A DNA stretch of 64,000 nt from Massilia sp. PDC64 (GTDB lineage: Bacteria; Pseudomonadota; Gammaproteobacteria; Burkholderiales; Burkholderiaceae_D), in contig NZ_FMZS01000016.1 in NCBI RefSeq assembly GCF_900101265.1, positions 84,030 through 148,029 of the forward strand, written 5' to 3'. Made by a program: the position numbers and the translations under genes. The notes under the pieces are model-generated. The model saw nothing but the letters and a program-made list of their open reading frames with translations, did not search any database and was not told where the DNA came from. Shown here one piece after another: positions 26,981 through 36,417 of the stretch; the first letter of the stretch is position 1, and the number at the start of each line of letters is the position of its first letter.

Positions 26981-29900
26981 TCAACGATTCCGCTTGCGCG
27001 GCCGGTCGTCCATCCCCGCCTCGTCCACGTCCGCCGACGTCGATCGCGAACGCTTGTATTCCAGTTCGGCCCCTTCCTCCGGCAGCGCGGGTCCCGCGTA
27101 CAGCACCGCCACGTCGGCCAGCGCGCTGGCGCGGTCCGTACCGAAACCGGACAGGGACGTGAGCCGCAGCCAGCGCGCCGTCACCGTCTGCCCGAAGCGC
27201 ACGGCCTGCGGATCGAACGTCGACAGGAGCGTCGCCCGGGCGACGTCGTGCCACGCCGTGCCGTCGTCGCTGACCTCGACGCGCCATTCGCGCACGTCGC
27301 CTTCATGGTCGCGGTGGTTCTGGCGCGGCATCAGCACGAGGCCGTCGAACGGCACGGGCTGCGCGAAGCCGATCGTCAGCACGGGCTGCGGGCGCGGCGC
27401 ATCCCCCTTGACCGCGACGAGGCTGTAGGTATTCGGGTCGCCGTCGACGACGTTCGCCGCATCGGGCCAGCCGCCGGCCGTCGCGCCGAGCTTTTTCATC
27501 ACGCGCGTGTCGAACAGGCTGGCGCGCAGCGCGGTGGGATCGATGGCCGTCGCCGGCGCGAAGCGCGGACCGGCCATGTAGTCCAACAGCGAACGGCGCA
27601 GCTGGCGTGCGGCCGGACGCTCGTCCAGCCGGGTCTCCAGGTCGAACGTGGACACCATCAGCCGGCCGTTGCCCACGCTTGCCTCGAACACGGCGCCGAG
27701 CCGGTAGTTGCGGTTCCAGTCGTCGATGGGCTGGACGATGGGCCGCAGTCCAACCGGCAGGCGCTCCAGATTGAACGCGCGGGCACCGGCCACGAGGTCG
27801 CTCCACTGCCAGTCCATATGATCGGAGGTGGGGAAGCCCGCCAGCGCGGGGTGCGTGCGGTCCACCCACAGGCCCAGCATGCGCGACCACGCGGGATTCA
27901 TCAACCGGTTCCAGAACACGGGGACGTCCGCGAGCGGTGGCGACATCCAGTCCAGGTCCGCCTTGCGTGGCAGGTACAACACCTTGCCGCCCTGCGCCAG
28001 CCGCGCCTCGGCCTCCGGCCACGCATGCGTCACGAGCACGCCCGCGGGAATGGACGCGTCGACCTGGTCGGGGTACAGCCAGAAATTCCAGTCGTTGGCG
28101 ATGCGCGTGCCGTCCAGCCCCACGACGAGCCGGTAGTGCGCGGGCGCGGGTAGCCGTGCCAGGTCCGCGACGACGCGGCCCAGCAGGATATTCTTGCCGA
28201 TCGGGATATCGAGGGTCGCGAACCGGCCGTCCAGGACCGCACGACCGGCGTCGTCCTCGATGCGCCACCACGTCCGCGCACCGGGCAGCGGCCGGGCGCC
28301 GTAGTGCGCGACCTCCACGGGCACGTCGAACGTGTCGCGCGCCGCGAGGACCGGACGCGTCAACCGGGCCAGCGGCACCGTCTCGCCGTTGAAGCGCCGG
28401 AATGCCTCCGGCGTCGCATAGCCTTTCGGTTCCCAGAACGTGTCGAGGACGCCGACGAGCGCCGTACCCTGGCCGAGATAGTCGTGCAGGTCCAGCAGCT
28501 GGTAGCCGCTCATGCCGCGCGTGCGCAGCACCGCCTCGATCTCTTCCTTGTAGCAGGCGAGCTGCCACGCGCCCGACGCCAGCGCGAAATCGCGGTTGCG
28601 GTCCAGGACGCCGTGGCGGCGCGCGGACTCGCGGAAGATCTCGTAATTCCCCGGTTGCAGATAGCCCGTGAACTTGTCGATGATCGAAAAATCGGGATAC
28701 GCGACCCACTGCCCCGTCTCGTGTCCGACGACGGGCACGTGGATGCCTTCCAGCGACGCCGCGTAGTCGCGTCCGAACCAGCCCGTCTTGTTGCGCAGCG
28801 GTTTCGGACCGATGCGCTGCACGGCCAGGTAATCGACGTCCCTGTCGATCTCCGGCACGACGGGCTCCGTGTGGCCCGTGCCGTTCGTGTACAGGCGGCG
28901 CGGGTCCTCGGCGCGGAAGCGCGCGGTCCACTTCGCAAAGATCTCTTTCCAGCGCCCGGACGGTTCGTTGCTGGGACTGAGCAGCAGGAACGACGGGTGG
29001 TTGCCGTAGGCGCGGATCAGGCGTTCCGTCTCGTCGTAGAGGGCCGTCTCGATGGGCGAGCCGGGTTCGAACCGGTTCCACATGCCGGGCTCCGGCTGCA
29101 GGTAGATGCCTACCTCGTCCGCCGCCTGGAATGCCGCTTCCGGCGGCGTGAACGAGTGGAAGCGGACGTGGTTGATACCCCACGCCTTGTTGATGGCGAA
29201 AATCTTCTTCCAGTACCCGACGTCCGTCGGCGGATAACCCGTGAGCGGGAAGTCGCCGCCGTGGTGCGTGCCGCGCAGGAATACGGGGCGGCCGTTGACG
29301 AGGATGTCCGTGCCGCGCGCCGCCACCTGCACGAAGCCGAACGACACGTCGCGGGTGCTGTCGGCGCCGTTCCCCGTGAGGCGCAGCTTCAGCTTGTGGA
29401 GCACCGGGTTGAACTCGTCCCATGTCGGCGCATCCTTCGGGTACTGCACGCGGAATTCGGCGCTGCCGCCGTCCGCCGCCCAGCGCACGGGCATGCGCTG
29501 CCCGTTGGCCGTAACCGTCCCCGCGCCGGCCTTGCCGCCGCCATTGCCGACCTTGAGTTTCACGAGCACGCTGCGACCGGCCACGTCCGGAAAAACCTGC
29601 GCATCGGCGATATAGACGGGCGACGTCGCGCGCAATTCGGCCTTGCCCACGATGCCGTTCCAGCTCATCCCGAGCGAATCGGAGATGCTGTGCGAGTCGG
29701 GACGATACGACATCAGCACACGCGAATCCACGCGCACCGTCACGCGGTGCCTGCCTGGCGCGAGCGGGCCGACATCGTAGTCGTGCGGCGCCACGAGCGA
29801 CAGGTTCGAGCCGAGCGGCCGGCCGTCGATCCACGCGCTGGAACCCCAGCGGGGCCGCTCCAGGTGCAGCACGACGCGCTTGCTTTGCCATGCGGGCGGC

Positions 29901-30262
29901 ACGTCCACGTCGCGCTGGTACCACGCCGCGCCCAGGTAGTGGCGCGGCGGCTGGCTCAGGAACGGCACCTTCACCTGGCCCGGTGTCGTGAATGCCGCGT
30001 AGTCCGCGCGCAGGTTCCAGCTTTTATCGTACAGCGACAGCACCCACGGCGTCTGCGCCGTGATCGCGTCGCCATAGCCCTGCGCATTCAGGATGCCGGG
30101 GATGCGGATGCGGTCCGCCAGCGTGCTGCCTTCCCAGTGCGCCGTCACGCCGGCGTCTTCGCGGTCGAGCGCGAAACGCCAGTCGCCGGCGAGATCGATC
30201 GTGTTCGCCGCGCCGGCCGATACGGACCATACCAGCGCGGCGGTGCCCAGCAGCTTCCTCAT
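26981..30262 (-). CDS. GH2-like glycosidase with C-terminal F5/8-type (discoidin) domain
   Basis: Exported enzyme of 1,093 residues, signal peptide 1-18. Order: N-terminal sugar-binding jelly-roll domain ('WYQRDVDVPPAWQSKRVVLHLERPRWGSSAWIDGRPLG'), immunoglobulin-like domain, TIM barrel from ~330, later beta domains, and a C-terminal discoidin/CBM32-like domain (~residues 925-1065). Expected acid/base is E433 (SPSNEPSG) and candidate nucleophile E515 (GHETGQW). Both differ from E. coli LacZ in context, so specificity (galactoside, glucuronide or arabinoside) is open. Its ATG lies 3 bases after the stop of the TonB receptor gene, showing tight co-expression. Confidence 0.82.
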   Translation of the reverse strand: MRKLLGTAALVWSVSAGAANTIDLAGDWRFALDREDAGVTAHWEGSTLADRIRIPGILNAQGYGDAITAQTPWVLSLYDKSWNLRADYAAFTTPGQVKVPFLSQPPRHYLGAAWYQRDVDVPPAWQSKRVVLHLERPRWGSSAWIDGRPLGSNLSLVAPHDYDVGPLAPGRHRVTVRVDSRVLMSYRPDSHSISDSLGMSWNGIVGKAELRATSPVYIADAQVFPDVAGRSVLVKLKVGNGGGKAGAGTVTANGQRMPVRWAADGGSAEFRVQYPKDAPTWDEFNPVLHKLKLRLTGNGADSTRDVSFGFVQVAARGTDILVNGRPVFLRGTHHGGDFPLTGYPPTDVGYWKKIFAINKAWGINHVRFHSFTPPEAAFQAADEVGIYLQPEPGMWNRFEPGSPIETALYDETERLIRAYGNHPSFLLLSPSNEPSGRWKEIFAKWTARFRAEDPRRLYTNGTGHTEPVVPEIDRDVDYLAVQRIGPKPLRNKTGWFGRDYAASLEGIHVPVVGHETGQWVAYPDFSIIDKFTGYLQPGNYEIFRESARRHGVLDRNRDFALASGAWQLACYKEEIEAVLRTRGMSGYQLLDLHDYLGQGTALVGVLDTFWEPKGYATPEAFRRFNGETVPLARLTRPVLAARDTFDVPVEVAHYGARPLPGARTWWRIEDDAGRAVLDGRFATLDIPIGKNILLGRVVADLARLPAPAHYRLVVGLDGTRIANDWNFWLYPDQVDASIPAGVLVTHAWPEAEARLAQGGKVLYLPRKADLDWMSPPLADVPVFWNRLMNPAWSRMLGLWVDRTHPALAGFPTSDHMDWQWSDLVAGARAFNLERLPVGLRPIVQPIDDWNRNYRLGAVFEASVGNGRLMVSTFDLETRLDERPAARQLRRSLLDYMAGPRFAPATAIDPTALRASLFDTRVMKKLGATAGGWPDAANVVDGDPNTYSLVAVKGDAPRPQPVLTIGFAQPVPFDGLVLMPRQNHRDHEGDVREWRVEVSDDGTAWHDVARATLLSTFDPQAVRFGQTVTARWLRLTSLSGFGTDRASALADVAVLYAGPALPEEGAELEYKRSRSTSADVDEAGMDDRPRKRNR

Positions 30263-30265
30263 GCG

Positions 30266-33200
30266 TCAGCCGCCGAAGCGGAAGTCGGCGCCCACCATGA
30301 TGCGGCGGCCGGCGTAGCTGTAGTCCAGGATGCTCGGCGTGCCGTTCGAGAACGGGACGTAGCTGCCCTGGCTGTTGCTGGTCGCGGCGTTGTTCAGGTT
30401 GCGGCCTTCGATGAACACGTCGAACTCCGGGGTGATACGGTACTGGATCTTAGCGTCGACATAGCGCGTCGCGTCCTTGAAGTTCGGCGAGCCCGGGTTG
30501 TAGGCCGGCGGACGGGTATTGCCGCTCGCGTTCGGGTAGTTGTTCAGATAATTGCTGCTCGAACCCGCGATGTTGTTGAAGTAGCTGCCCACGCCTTGCA
30601 CCGCGACGCGCGCGGACAGGCGGCCGTCGTCATACCAGATCGCCCAGTTGTACTGGAACTTCGATTCGCGCAGCGGTGGCATCGGCGTGCCGGTCAACAG
30701 GTCGACGATGTTCTGGGTCGACGTGACCGACGCCAGCTTCGTATAGTTGCCGTCGAAGCCGAGGTAGCGCAGGCGCCACGGCAGGAAGGTGAACGCGGTC
30801 TTGGTATTGAACTCCCAGCCCTTGCGGGTGGTCGGCACGCCGTTCTCGTAGGTCGGGAACGAGAACGGCAGCTCGGCCAGTGACTTGCCCGTCGTCGGGT
30901 CGACCAGGGCCAGGCCCAGCGTGCCGTTCTCCGTCTGTACGATCGACGGGCCCACGATGCCGCGCTGGTTGAAGTAGGACAGCGAGAACATCGTGTCCTT
31001 GCTCGGATAGTATTCCGCGCTCCAGTTCTGGTTCAGGTTCTTCTGGGCCTGCAGGGACGGGTTGCCGACGGTCTTGGTGCAGGTCTGGGTGCCGTTGGCA
31101 TCGACACGCTCGTCGTAGCGGCACAGGCCCGACGGCAGCAGATTCGTCACCGGCGGCCGGGCGACGGTGCGGGCGCGGTTGTAGCGCACGACGAACTTGT
31201 CCGGCACGAGCCACATCGCGAGGTTATAGATCGGCAGGAAGTCGTGCGTGGTGGCGTCCACCGCGGTGTTGGTCGACACCGTGACGTCGTTGATGCCGCC
31301 CGCCGCGTTCGGGTTGGCAGGGTCGAACGCGGCCGTGCGCGTGATCGACTCGAACTGCATGTTGCCGACGCCGTGCACCTTGGTGCGGATGTAGCGGTAG
31401 CCCAGGTTGCCTTCGACCTGCCAGTCGAACGGCAGCGCGCGGCTGGTGAACGGGATGCGGTCGATATTGAAATCGCCCATGACGTACAGGGCTTCGGAAC
31501 GCTCGCTCATCCGCGTCACGGGCGCCTCGTACGTCTTGCCGTCCGTACCCGTGCAGCTGGTGACGCAGTTCAGGTTCGCATTCGTGATGCCGGCCAGCTG
31601 GAACACCTTCTGCACGTCGATGTTCGGCCAGTTGGTCACGGCGCCGCCGAACTGGCCGTTGGCGCCGTTGAACAGCTGGGTGTTGGTGATGTTCCCGCTG
31701 AGCGACTTGGCGATGATGTCCTGGAACTGCTGCGGCGTCACGGTCACCGTGCCCGAGCTCTGGCTGTCCCAGCGATTGCTCTTCACATAGCCGTATTGGC
31801 ATTTGTTGCCGCCGGCGCCCAACGAACCGGGGGTGTCCTGGCAGCCCACGAGGGTACTGCGTACGAGGCCCGGGACCGCATAGACGATCGGGTTCGTACT
31901 CACCTGGTAGCCATTGCCGCCGCGGGTGTCGTAACGCGTGTCGCGGAAGTTGAAACCCGTCTTGAAGCGGGTGAAGAACGGGATCGATTCCGGGACCTGG
32001 AACGTGAAGTCCGCTTTCGCGGTCCGTTCCTCGGTCGCCGTGATCCCCGGCGTGTAGGTCAGCTGCGGCTGGGAATACGTGAGCAGCGGCTGCTGGTTCT
32101 GCGTATAGGCCGGCACGCTGTTGATGTAGGTGGTCCCGCTGGTGACGGCGGCCGCGGCGGCCGGCTGGACGAGGCGCGCGTAGTTGGCCGGGTTATACAG
32201 GTCGAAGGACGACCCCTGCGGGAAGTTGTACGCCCACAGGCCGTTCGGCGTCACCGACATCTGCGCCGCGCCATAATAGGAGCTGAACGTCGTGCGGAAG
32301 ATTTCCGTCGTGTAGTTGGACTTCGCATCGCCGACCATCCACTCCGCCTTCATGCCGTCGCGATTCCATTCGCCGCCGGTCTGGAAGTACTTGGTGATCG
32401 TGTCGGACTTCTGGAAGATCTGGTCGACGCTGGCCGCGCCGTCGCTGATGCTGAAGCTCGTCACGTGGTGGCTCGCGTCCACGGTGACGCTCGACGGGTC
32501 GACGTTCGTCACCGCGCCCTGCACGGCCGGGCCGCCGCTCAGGAAGCTGACCGTGCCAGGGTACAGGTAGTAGCCCGCGCCGTTCGCCCCCGGCGCGACC
32601 GAGCGTACGCCGTTCGTGTCGACGAAGGTCTTTGCGGTGTTGACGTTCATGCCGCCCAGGTTGAGGAACGAGGTCTTGTTGTCGGTGTGGCGCTTGGAAT
32701 AGCTGCCCTTGACGTACACCGTCAGGTCGCGGTTGACCTTGAAGTCGGCGCGTAGGTCGAGGTCCTGGCGGCGGTCGATCTCGGTCTGGATCTTGTTGCG
32801 GACCAGCGAAGGCGTATAGTCGTTCCACTGGTTCAGGCAGCTGATCAATTCGTTCTGGCGCTCGTTCACCGCATTGGTACGGTTGGAGGCGCTCAGGTTC
32901 TTCAGCGACGCGTCCGTGGTCGCCAGTTGCGGGAACGCGCCATAGCAATCCGCCTTGGTCTTCGCGGCCGCGGACTTGGTCAGGATCTCGTATGGCGAGT
33001 ACGTGGTGTAGTTTCCGGTGCCGTTCGTGTACGGATAGATACCCGTGGAGCCGGCCGCCGGTCCGGCCGGCGTCGTCGACGCCGGGTCCGACATGTTCAA
33101 CGTGGAGGGGTTGTACGTGAACGTCTTTTCCGGCGAGTTGTCGAAGTCGATCAGGCGCGCGTAACCCGCCGCCGCGCTGGTCGCAACCTGCATCTGGTGC

Positions 33201-33982
33201 TGCTCGTTGGCGGCCGTCGACTTGGACGCATTCAGGATCACGCCGAGCCGGTCATCGAGGAATTTGCGGGACAGGATGACGTTGGTATCGGGCTCCCACT
33301 TCTTGTTCAGGTTGTTGGTGGTGCCGGCCACGCGCACCGACGCGAATGGCTCCTTGAAGTCGAGGCCCGTACGCGTCTTGATGATGATGCCGCCGCCGAG
33401 CGAGCCCTCGACCATGTCGGCCGTCGACCCCTTGACCACGTCCACGCTCTTGATCAGGTCCGCGGACAACTGGCGGAACTCGCTACCGCGCCCGCTGGCC
33501 GCGTTGTTGGCCGACTGCACCGCCATGCCATCGATCTCGACCCGCGTCAGGTCCGGTCCGTTGCCGCGCACGGCCACGGTGACGCCCTCGCCGAAATCGC
33601 CGCGGTCGAGCGCAATACCAGCCATGCGCGAGATCGCCTCGCCAATATTCCGATCCGGCAGCGAGCCGACGTCCTCGGCGACGATGGAATCGAGCGCGGT
33701 GGCTGCGTTCTTCTTGCGGGCGATGGACGATTGCTGCGATTTGCGGGTCGAGACGACGACCGTCGCGATGCCGCTCGCGATCTCCTGGTTGCCCTGGGGC
33801 GCGGCGGTGCCGGTGGCCGCGGCGTCGCCGCTGCCGGCGCCCGGTGCCTGCGTGCTGGTCGCGTCCTGCGGCGCCGGATTCTCCTGTGCGAATGCGGCGT
33901 GGCCCGCCATCAGCGATGCGACCGCCAGCGAGACGGCATAGGCGAGGCGCGTGGGACGGATGACCTGTCGGATATTGTGCAT
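30266..33982 (-). CDS. TonB-dependent outer-membrane receptor, large carbohydrate type
   Basis: A 1,238-residue receptor. The signal peptide is at residues 1-32 (...SLAVASLMAGHAAFAQE). A low-complexity Ala/Pro/Gly linker follows, then TonB-box-like VVVSTRK, a plug domain ('ALDSIVAEDVGSLPDRNIGEAISRMAGI', 'VAVRGNGPDLTRVEIDGM') and a large barrel. The plug pattern is that of TIGR01782 receptors. AGGAGA precedes the ATG at 33982. It is the first gene of the GH2-GH43 unit and so probably imports the oligosaccharides those enzymes trim. It ends in FRFGG rather than a terminal aromatic residue, which is unusual for a barrel. Confidence 0.9.
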   Translation of the reverse strand: MHNIRQVIRPTRLAYAVSLAVASLMAGHAAFAQENPAPQDATSTQAPGAGSGDAAATGTAAPQGNQEIASGIATVVVSTRKSQQSSIARKKNAATALDSIVAEDVGSLPDRNIGEAISRMAGIALDRGDFGEGVTVAVRGNGPDLTRVEIDGMAVQSANNAASGRGSEFRQLSADLIKSVDVVKGSTADMVEGSLGGGIIIKTRTGLDFKEPFASVRVAGTTNNLNKKWEPDTNVILSRKFLDDRLGVILNASKSTAANEQHQMQVATSAAAGYARLIDFDNSPEKTFTYNPSTLNMSDPASTTPAGPAAGSTGIYPYTNGTGNYTTYSPYEILTKSAAAKTKADCYGAFPQLATTDASLKNLSASNRTNAVNERQNELISCLNQWNDYTPSLVRNKIQTEIDRRQDLDLRADFKVNRDLTVYVKGSYSKRHTDNKTSFLNLGGMNVNTAKTFVDTNGVRSVAPGANGAGYYLYPGTVSFLSGGPAVQGAVTNVDPSSVTVDASHHVTSFSISDGAASVDQIFQKSDTITKYFQTGGEWNRDGMKAEWMVGDAKSNYTTEIFRTTFSSYYGAAQMSVTPNGLWAYNFPQGSSFDLYNPANYARLVQPAAAAAVTSGTTYINSVPAYTQNQQPLLTYSQPQLTYTPGITATEERTAKADFTFQVPESIPFFTRFKTGFNFRDTRYDTRGGNGYQVSTNPIVYAVPGLVRSTLVGCQDTPGSLGAGGNKCQYGYVKSNRWDSQSSGTVTVTPQQFQDIIAKSLSGNITNTQLFNGANGQFGGAVTNWPNIDVQKVFQLAGITNANLNCVTSCTGTDGKTYEAPVTRMSERSEALYVMGDFNIDRIPFTSRALPFDWQVEGNLGYRYIRTKVHGVGNMQFESITRTAAFDPANPNAAGGINDVTVSTNTAVDATTHDFLPIYNLAMWLVPDKFVVRYNRARTVARPPVTNLLPSGLCRYDERVDANGTQTCTKTVGNPSLQAQKNLNQNWSAEYYPSKDTMFSLSYFNQRGIVGPSIVQTENGTLGLALVDPTTGKSLAELPFSFPTYENGVPTTRKGWEFNTKTAFTFLPWRLRYLGFDGNYTKLASVTSTQNIVDLLTGTPMPPLRESKFQYNWAIWYDDGRLSARVAVQGVGSYFNNIAGSSSNYLNNYPNASGNTRPPAYNPGSPNFKDATRYVDAKIQYRITPEFDVFIEGRNLNNAATSNSQGSYVPFSNGTPSILDYSYAGRRIMVGADFRFGG

Positions 33983-34104
33983 GTTCTGTCTCCTGGGTGG
34001 ACCGCTGAGCGGTCTGTTCTTGTCGCGGCGACGTCGTTCGTCGGCTCGGGAACAGTGTAGGGTTGTGCGCACCGTCCGTGATATATCAGCAAGAAATACT
34101 CATC

Positions 34105-34264
34105 GACGTGAGCGAAGCGTGTGCGCAAACGACCACACGGATCGCTCACGTCCGCGATTGCGATTCCTTTTTCGCCCCGTTTCGCGCGTTTGCCGGAACG
34201 CCGGTTATCGCGACGGGCCGCGCGCGCCCGCATGCGGCCCAATCGCTCAATCCGGTGAGCGATT
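34105..34264. promoter_or_regulatory. Two inverted repeats sharing TGAGCGA in a divergent promoter region
   Basis: The 330-bp gap between the TonB receptor and the Sel1 gene has two perfect inverted repeats. The first has 11-bp arms GACGTGAGCGA (34105-34115) and TCGCTCACGTC (34142-34152). The second has 9-bp arms AATCGCTCA (34241-34249) and TGAGCGATT (34256-34264). All four half-sites share TGAGCGA. There is no T-tract and the genes diverge, so operators are more likely than terminators. Confidence 0.55.
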
Positions 34265-34312
34265 CGCGGACACCCCCTGCGCTATCCTTGGCCGGCACAA
34301 CGAGGAGTCACG

Positions 34313-35719
34313 ATGAAGACGACGAGAGCACGCATCATCCCCACCCTGCTGTCCGCCCTGCTCGCCGCCGCCGTCCACGCGCAGACGGGCACGGTGGTCG
34401 TGAACGGCAAGCGCGCGGCCGCCGGCGATCCCCATGCGATCAATGCGGCGAAGAACCGCATCCTGAACGGACGCTCGGCGTCCTCGTGCGCGTTCATGGA
34501 TCCACGCAATCCGGCCTACGACCCGATCACGACCGCCTACATGAGCGACTTCGGACTGGACGACAGCCTGTCGAACGACGTCCCGCGCGCCTCCGACCTG
34601 GCGCCGGAAGGCGACGTCTCCAACATGGTCGACGCGGCCGTCATCGCGTCCCCCATCGAGCGGGCGAAGACCGGCTGCCGCGGCGCCGACTGGCGCTTCG
34701 CGGCCGGCCGCAACCGCATTGTCCGCAACGACAAGTCGCTCGCGCTGGGCTACGAAGCGTTCGACAACAAGGATTACGCGCGGGCGCGCGACCTGTTCTC
34801 CACGGCCTGGAAGAAGGTCGGCTACGACGAGGCCGCGCTGATGCTGGCGCGCCTGTACCTGTACGGCCTCGGTACCGGAAAGGACGGGAAGCAGGCGGTC
34901 GCCTGGCTGGAAAATGTCGACGACAAGCCGTACGATCCGGCCACACGCCTGCGCTTCGATCCGTCCCGGCCGGACGCGATGACGCCCCGCGTCGAGGCCG
35001 CGTTCATGCTGGCGCGTATCCACGACCGCGGCATCGGCGTCCCGCGCGATGCCGAGCAGGCCCGCGCCTGGTACCGCAAGGCCGCCGACTACGGCTTCGT
35101 GCCGGCCCTCGACATCCTGGGCCGGCGCGATCCCGCCAACGGCGTCGCGCTGCTGAAGGAAGCGGCGGATGCCGGCTACGCCCCGGCGCAATACCACCTG
35201 GCGCGCGCGTATTACACGGGCGACGGCACGCCGCGCGACCTGAAACTGGCGGGCGCGTATTTCGAAGCCGCGGCCCGCGCCGGCATCCCGGCGGCCATGT
35301 TCGCGGCGGGACGGTTGCTGGACCAGGGCGAAGGCGTGCCGGCCGATCCCGCGAAGGCCATCGTCTGGTACAAGGACGCGGCGCTGCAGGGCGACCGCGA
35401 CGCCCAGTTCGCGCTCGGCACGTATTTCTACAGCGGCGAAGTGGTCGGCAAGAACCTGGCGACCGCGCGGCAGTGGTTCGCCGCCGCGGCCCGCCAGGGC
35501 CAGCCCGACGCCATGTTCAACCTCGGCGTGATGGCCGCGCATGGCGAAGGCGGCGCCCGGTACCCGGCGACGGCTTACGTCATGTTCGACCTGGCCCGCC
35601 AGGCCGGCCACGACGGCGCGGCGGCCGCACTGCAGGCGCTGGCGCCCACCCTGACCCCCGACGAACGCAGGCGCGCGGACGCGGTGCTGCACCCGCCGCG
35701 GGGTCAGGCCGGCTCGTAA
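34313..35719 (+). CDS. Exported Sel1-repeat (tetratricopeptide-like) protein
   Basis: A 468-residue periplasmic protein with a signal peptide (residues 1-23). From about residue 175 there are six Sel1-like repeats, each with the A..LG..Y..G.G...D...A..WY..AA..G pattern. Sel1 repeats mediate protein binding. Genes of this type are often found beside carbohydrate TonB receptors, and here it diverges from one; a role in receptor or enzyme assembly is inference. GAGGAG precedes the ATG. Its last 16 bases overlap the end of the convergent GntR gene. Confidence 0.82.
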   Translation: MKTTRARIIPTLLSALLAAAVHAQTGTVVVNGKRAAAGDPHAINAAKNRILNGRSASSCAFMDPRNPAYDPITTAYMSDFGLDDSLSNDVPRASDLAPEGDVSNMVDAAVIASPIERAKTGCRGADWRFAAGRNRIVRNDKSLALGYEAFDNKDYARARDLFSTAWKKVGYDEAALMLARLYLYGLGTGKDGKQAVAWLENVDDKPYDPATRLRFDPSRPDAMTPRVEAAFMLARIHDRGIGVPRDAEQARAWYRKAADYGFVPALDILGRRDPANGVALLKEAADAGYAPAQYHLARAYYTGDGTPRDLKLAGAYFEAAARAGIPAAMFAAGRLLDQGEGVPADPAKAIVWYKDAALQGDRDAQFALGTYFYSGEVVGKNLATARQWFAAAARQGQPDAMFNLGVMAAHGEGGARYPATAYVMFDLARQAGHDGAAAALQALAPTLTPDERRRADAVLHPPRGQAGS

Positions 35720-36414
35720 TCCGCCGGCAGCATCATGTCGGGAAAGCGGGCACGCAGCACGTCCAGCGCGTGCAAGGTGCCGGACAGGTGCTGGCGCACG
35801 GCGCGCTGCGCGCCCGTTGCGTCACCCTGCCCGATGCAGCGCGCGATCTGGCCGTGCTGCTGCAGGATCGACAAGGCCTTGCCGTTCAACGGCAGGTGCA
35901 GGCGGCGCAGGCGGTCGAGGTTGCCGCTGCAGCGGCGCATCATGGACCACAGGTCGGGCAGCTCGGACGCTTCGTACATGCGCATATGGAAATCCATGTC
36001 GATGCGCGTGAAGTTTTCCAGGTCCCCCGCCTCCAGGCAGCCCCGCTGGCGCGCGACGAGGTCCTGCAGCGCCTTGCCCAGGTCCGGCCGCGGCTGGCGG
36101 GCCAGCACCCATGCGATCTCCAGTTCCACCGACAGCCGGAAGAAATGCGCCTGCCGTGCGGCCGCGAGGTCGATGGGACGCACGCGCGTCTGGTGCTGCG
36201 GGTAGATGTCGACGAGGCGCTCTTCCTCCAGCCGCAGCAGCGCTTCCCGGATCGGGCTTTGCGACAGCTGGAAGTAGTCGCACAGCGCGGGCCGCGCCAG
36301 CACGGTGCCCGGTTTCAGCGCGAGGCTCACGATCTGCGCGCGCAGGTGCTCGAACACCTGCACGGTCGCGTTGCGCGAGCGGTCCAGGCGGAACGGGACG
36401 TCGATGGCGCTCAT
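35704..36414 (-). CDS. GntR/FCD-family transcriptional regulator
   Basis: A 236-residue regulator. The winged helix is at residues ~15-80 ('QVFEHLRAQIVSLALKPGTVLARPALCDYFQLSQSPIREALLRLEEERLVDIYPQHQTRV'), the helical FCD ligand domain at ~85-220 with conserved Asp/His metal ligands (DMDFHMRMYEA, and later QHGQI / RQHLSGT). It starts 3 bases after the GH2 stop, so it is co-transcribed with that gene. The perfect TGGTCGGACCA site at 39399 in the GH2 promoter is a natural candidate operator. Confidence 0.86.
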   Translation of the reverse strand: MSAIDVPFRLDRSRNATVQVFEHLRAQIVSLALKPGTVLARPALCDYFQLSQSPIREALLRLEEERLVDIYPQHQTRVRPIDLAAARQAHFFRLSVELEIAWVLARQPRPDLGKALQDLVARQRGCLEAGDLENFTRIDMDFHMRMYEASELPDLWSMMRRCSGNLDRLRRLHLPLNGKALSILQQHGQIARCIGQGDATGAQRAVRQHLSGTLHALDVLRARFPDMMLPADYEPA

Positions 36415-36417
36415 GGC

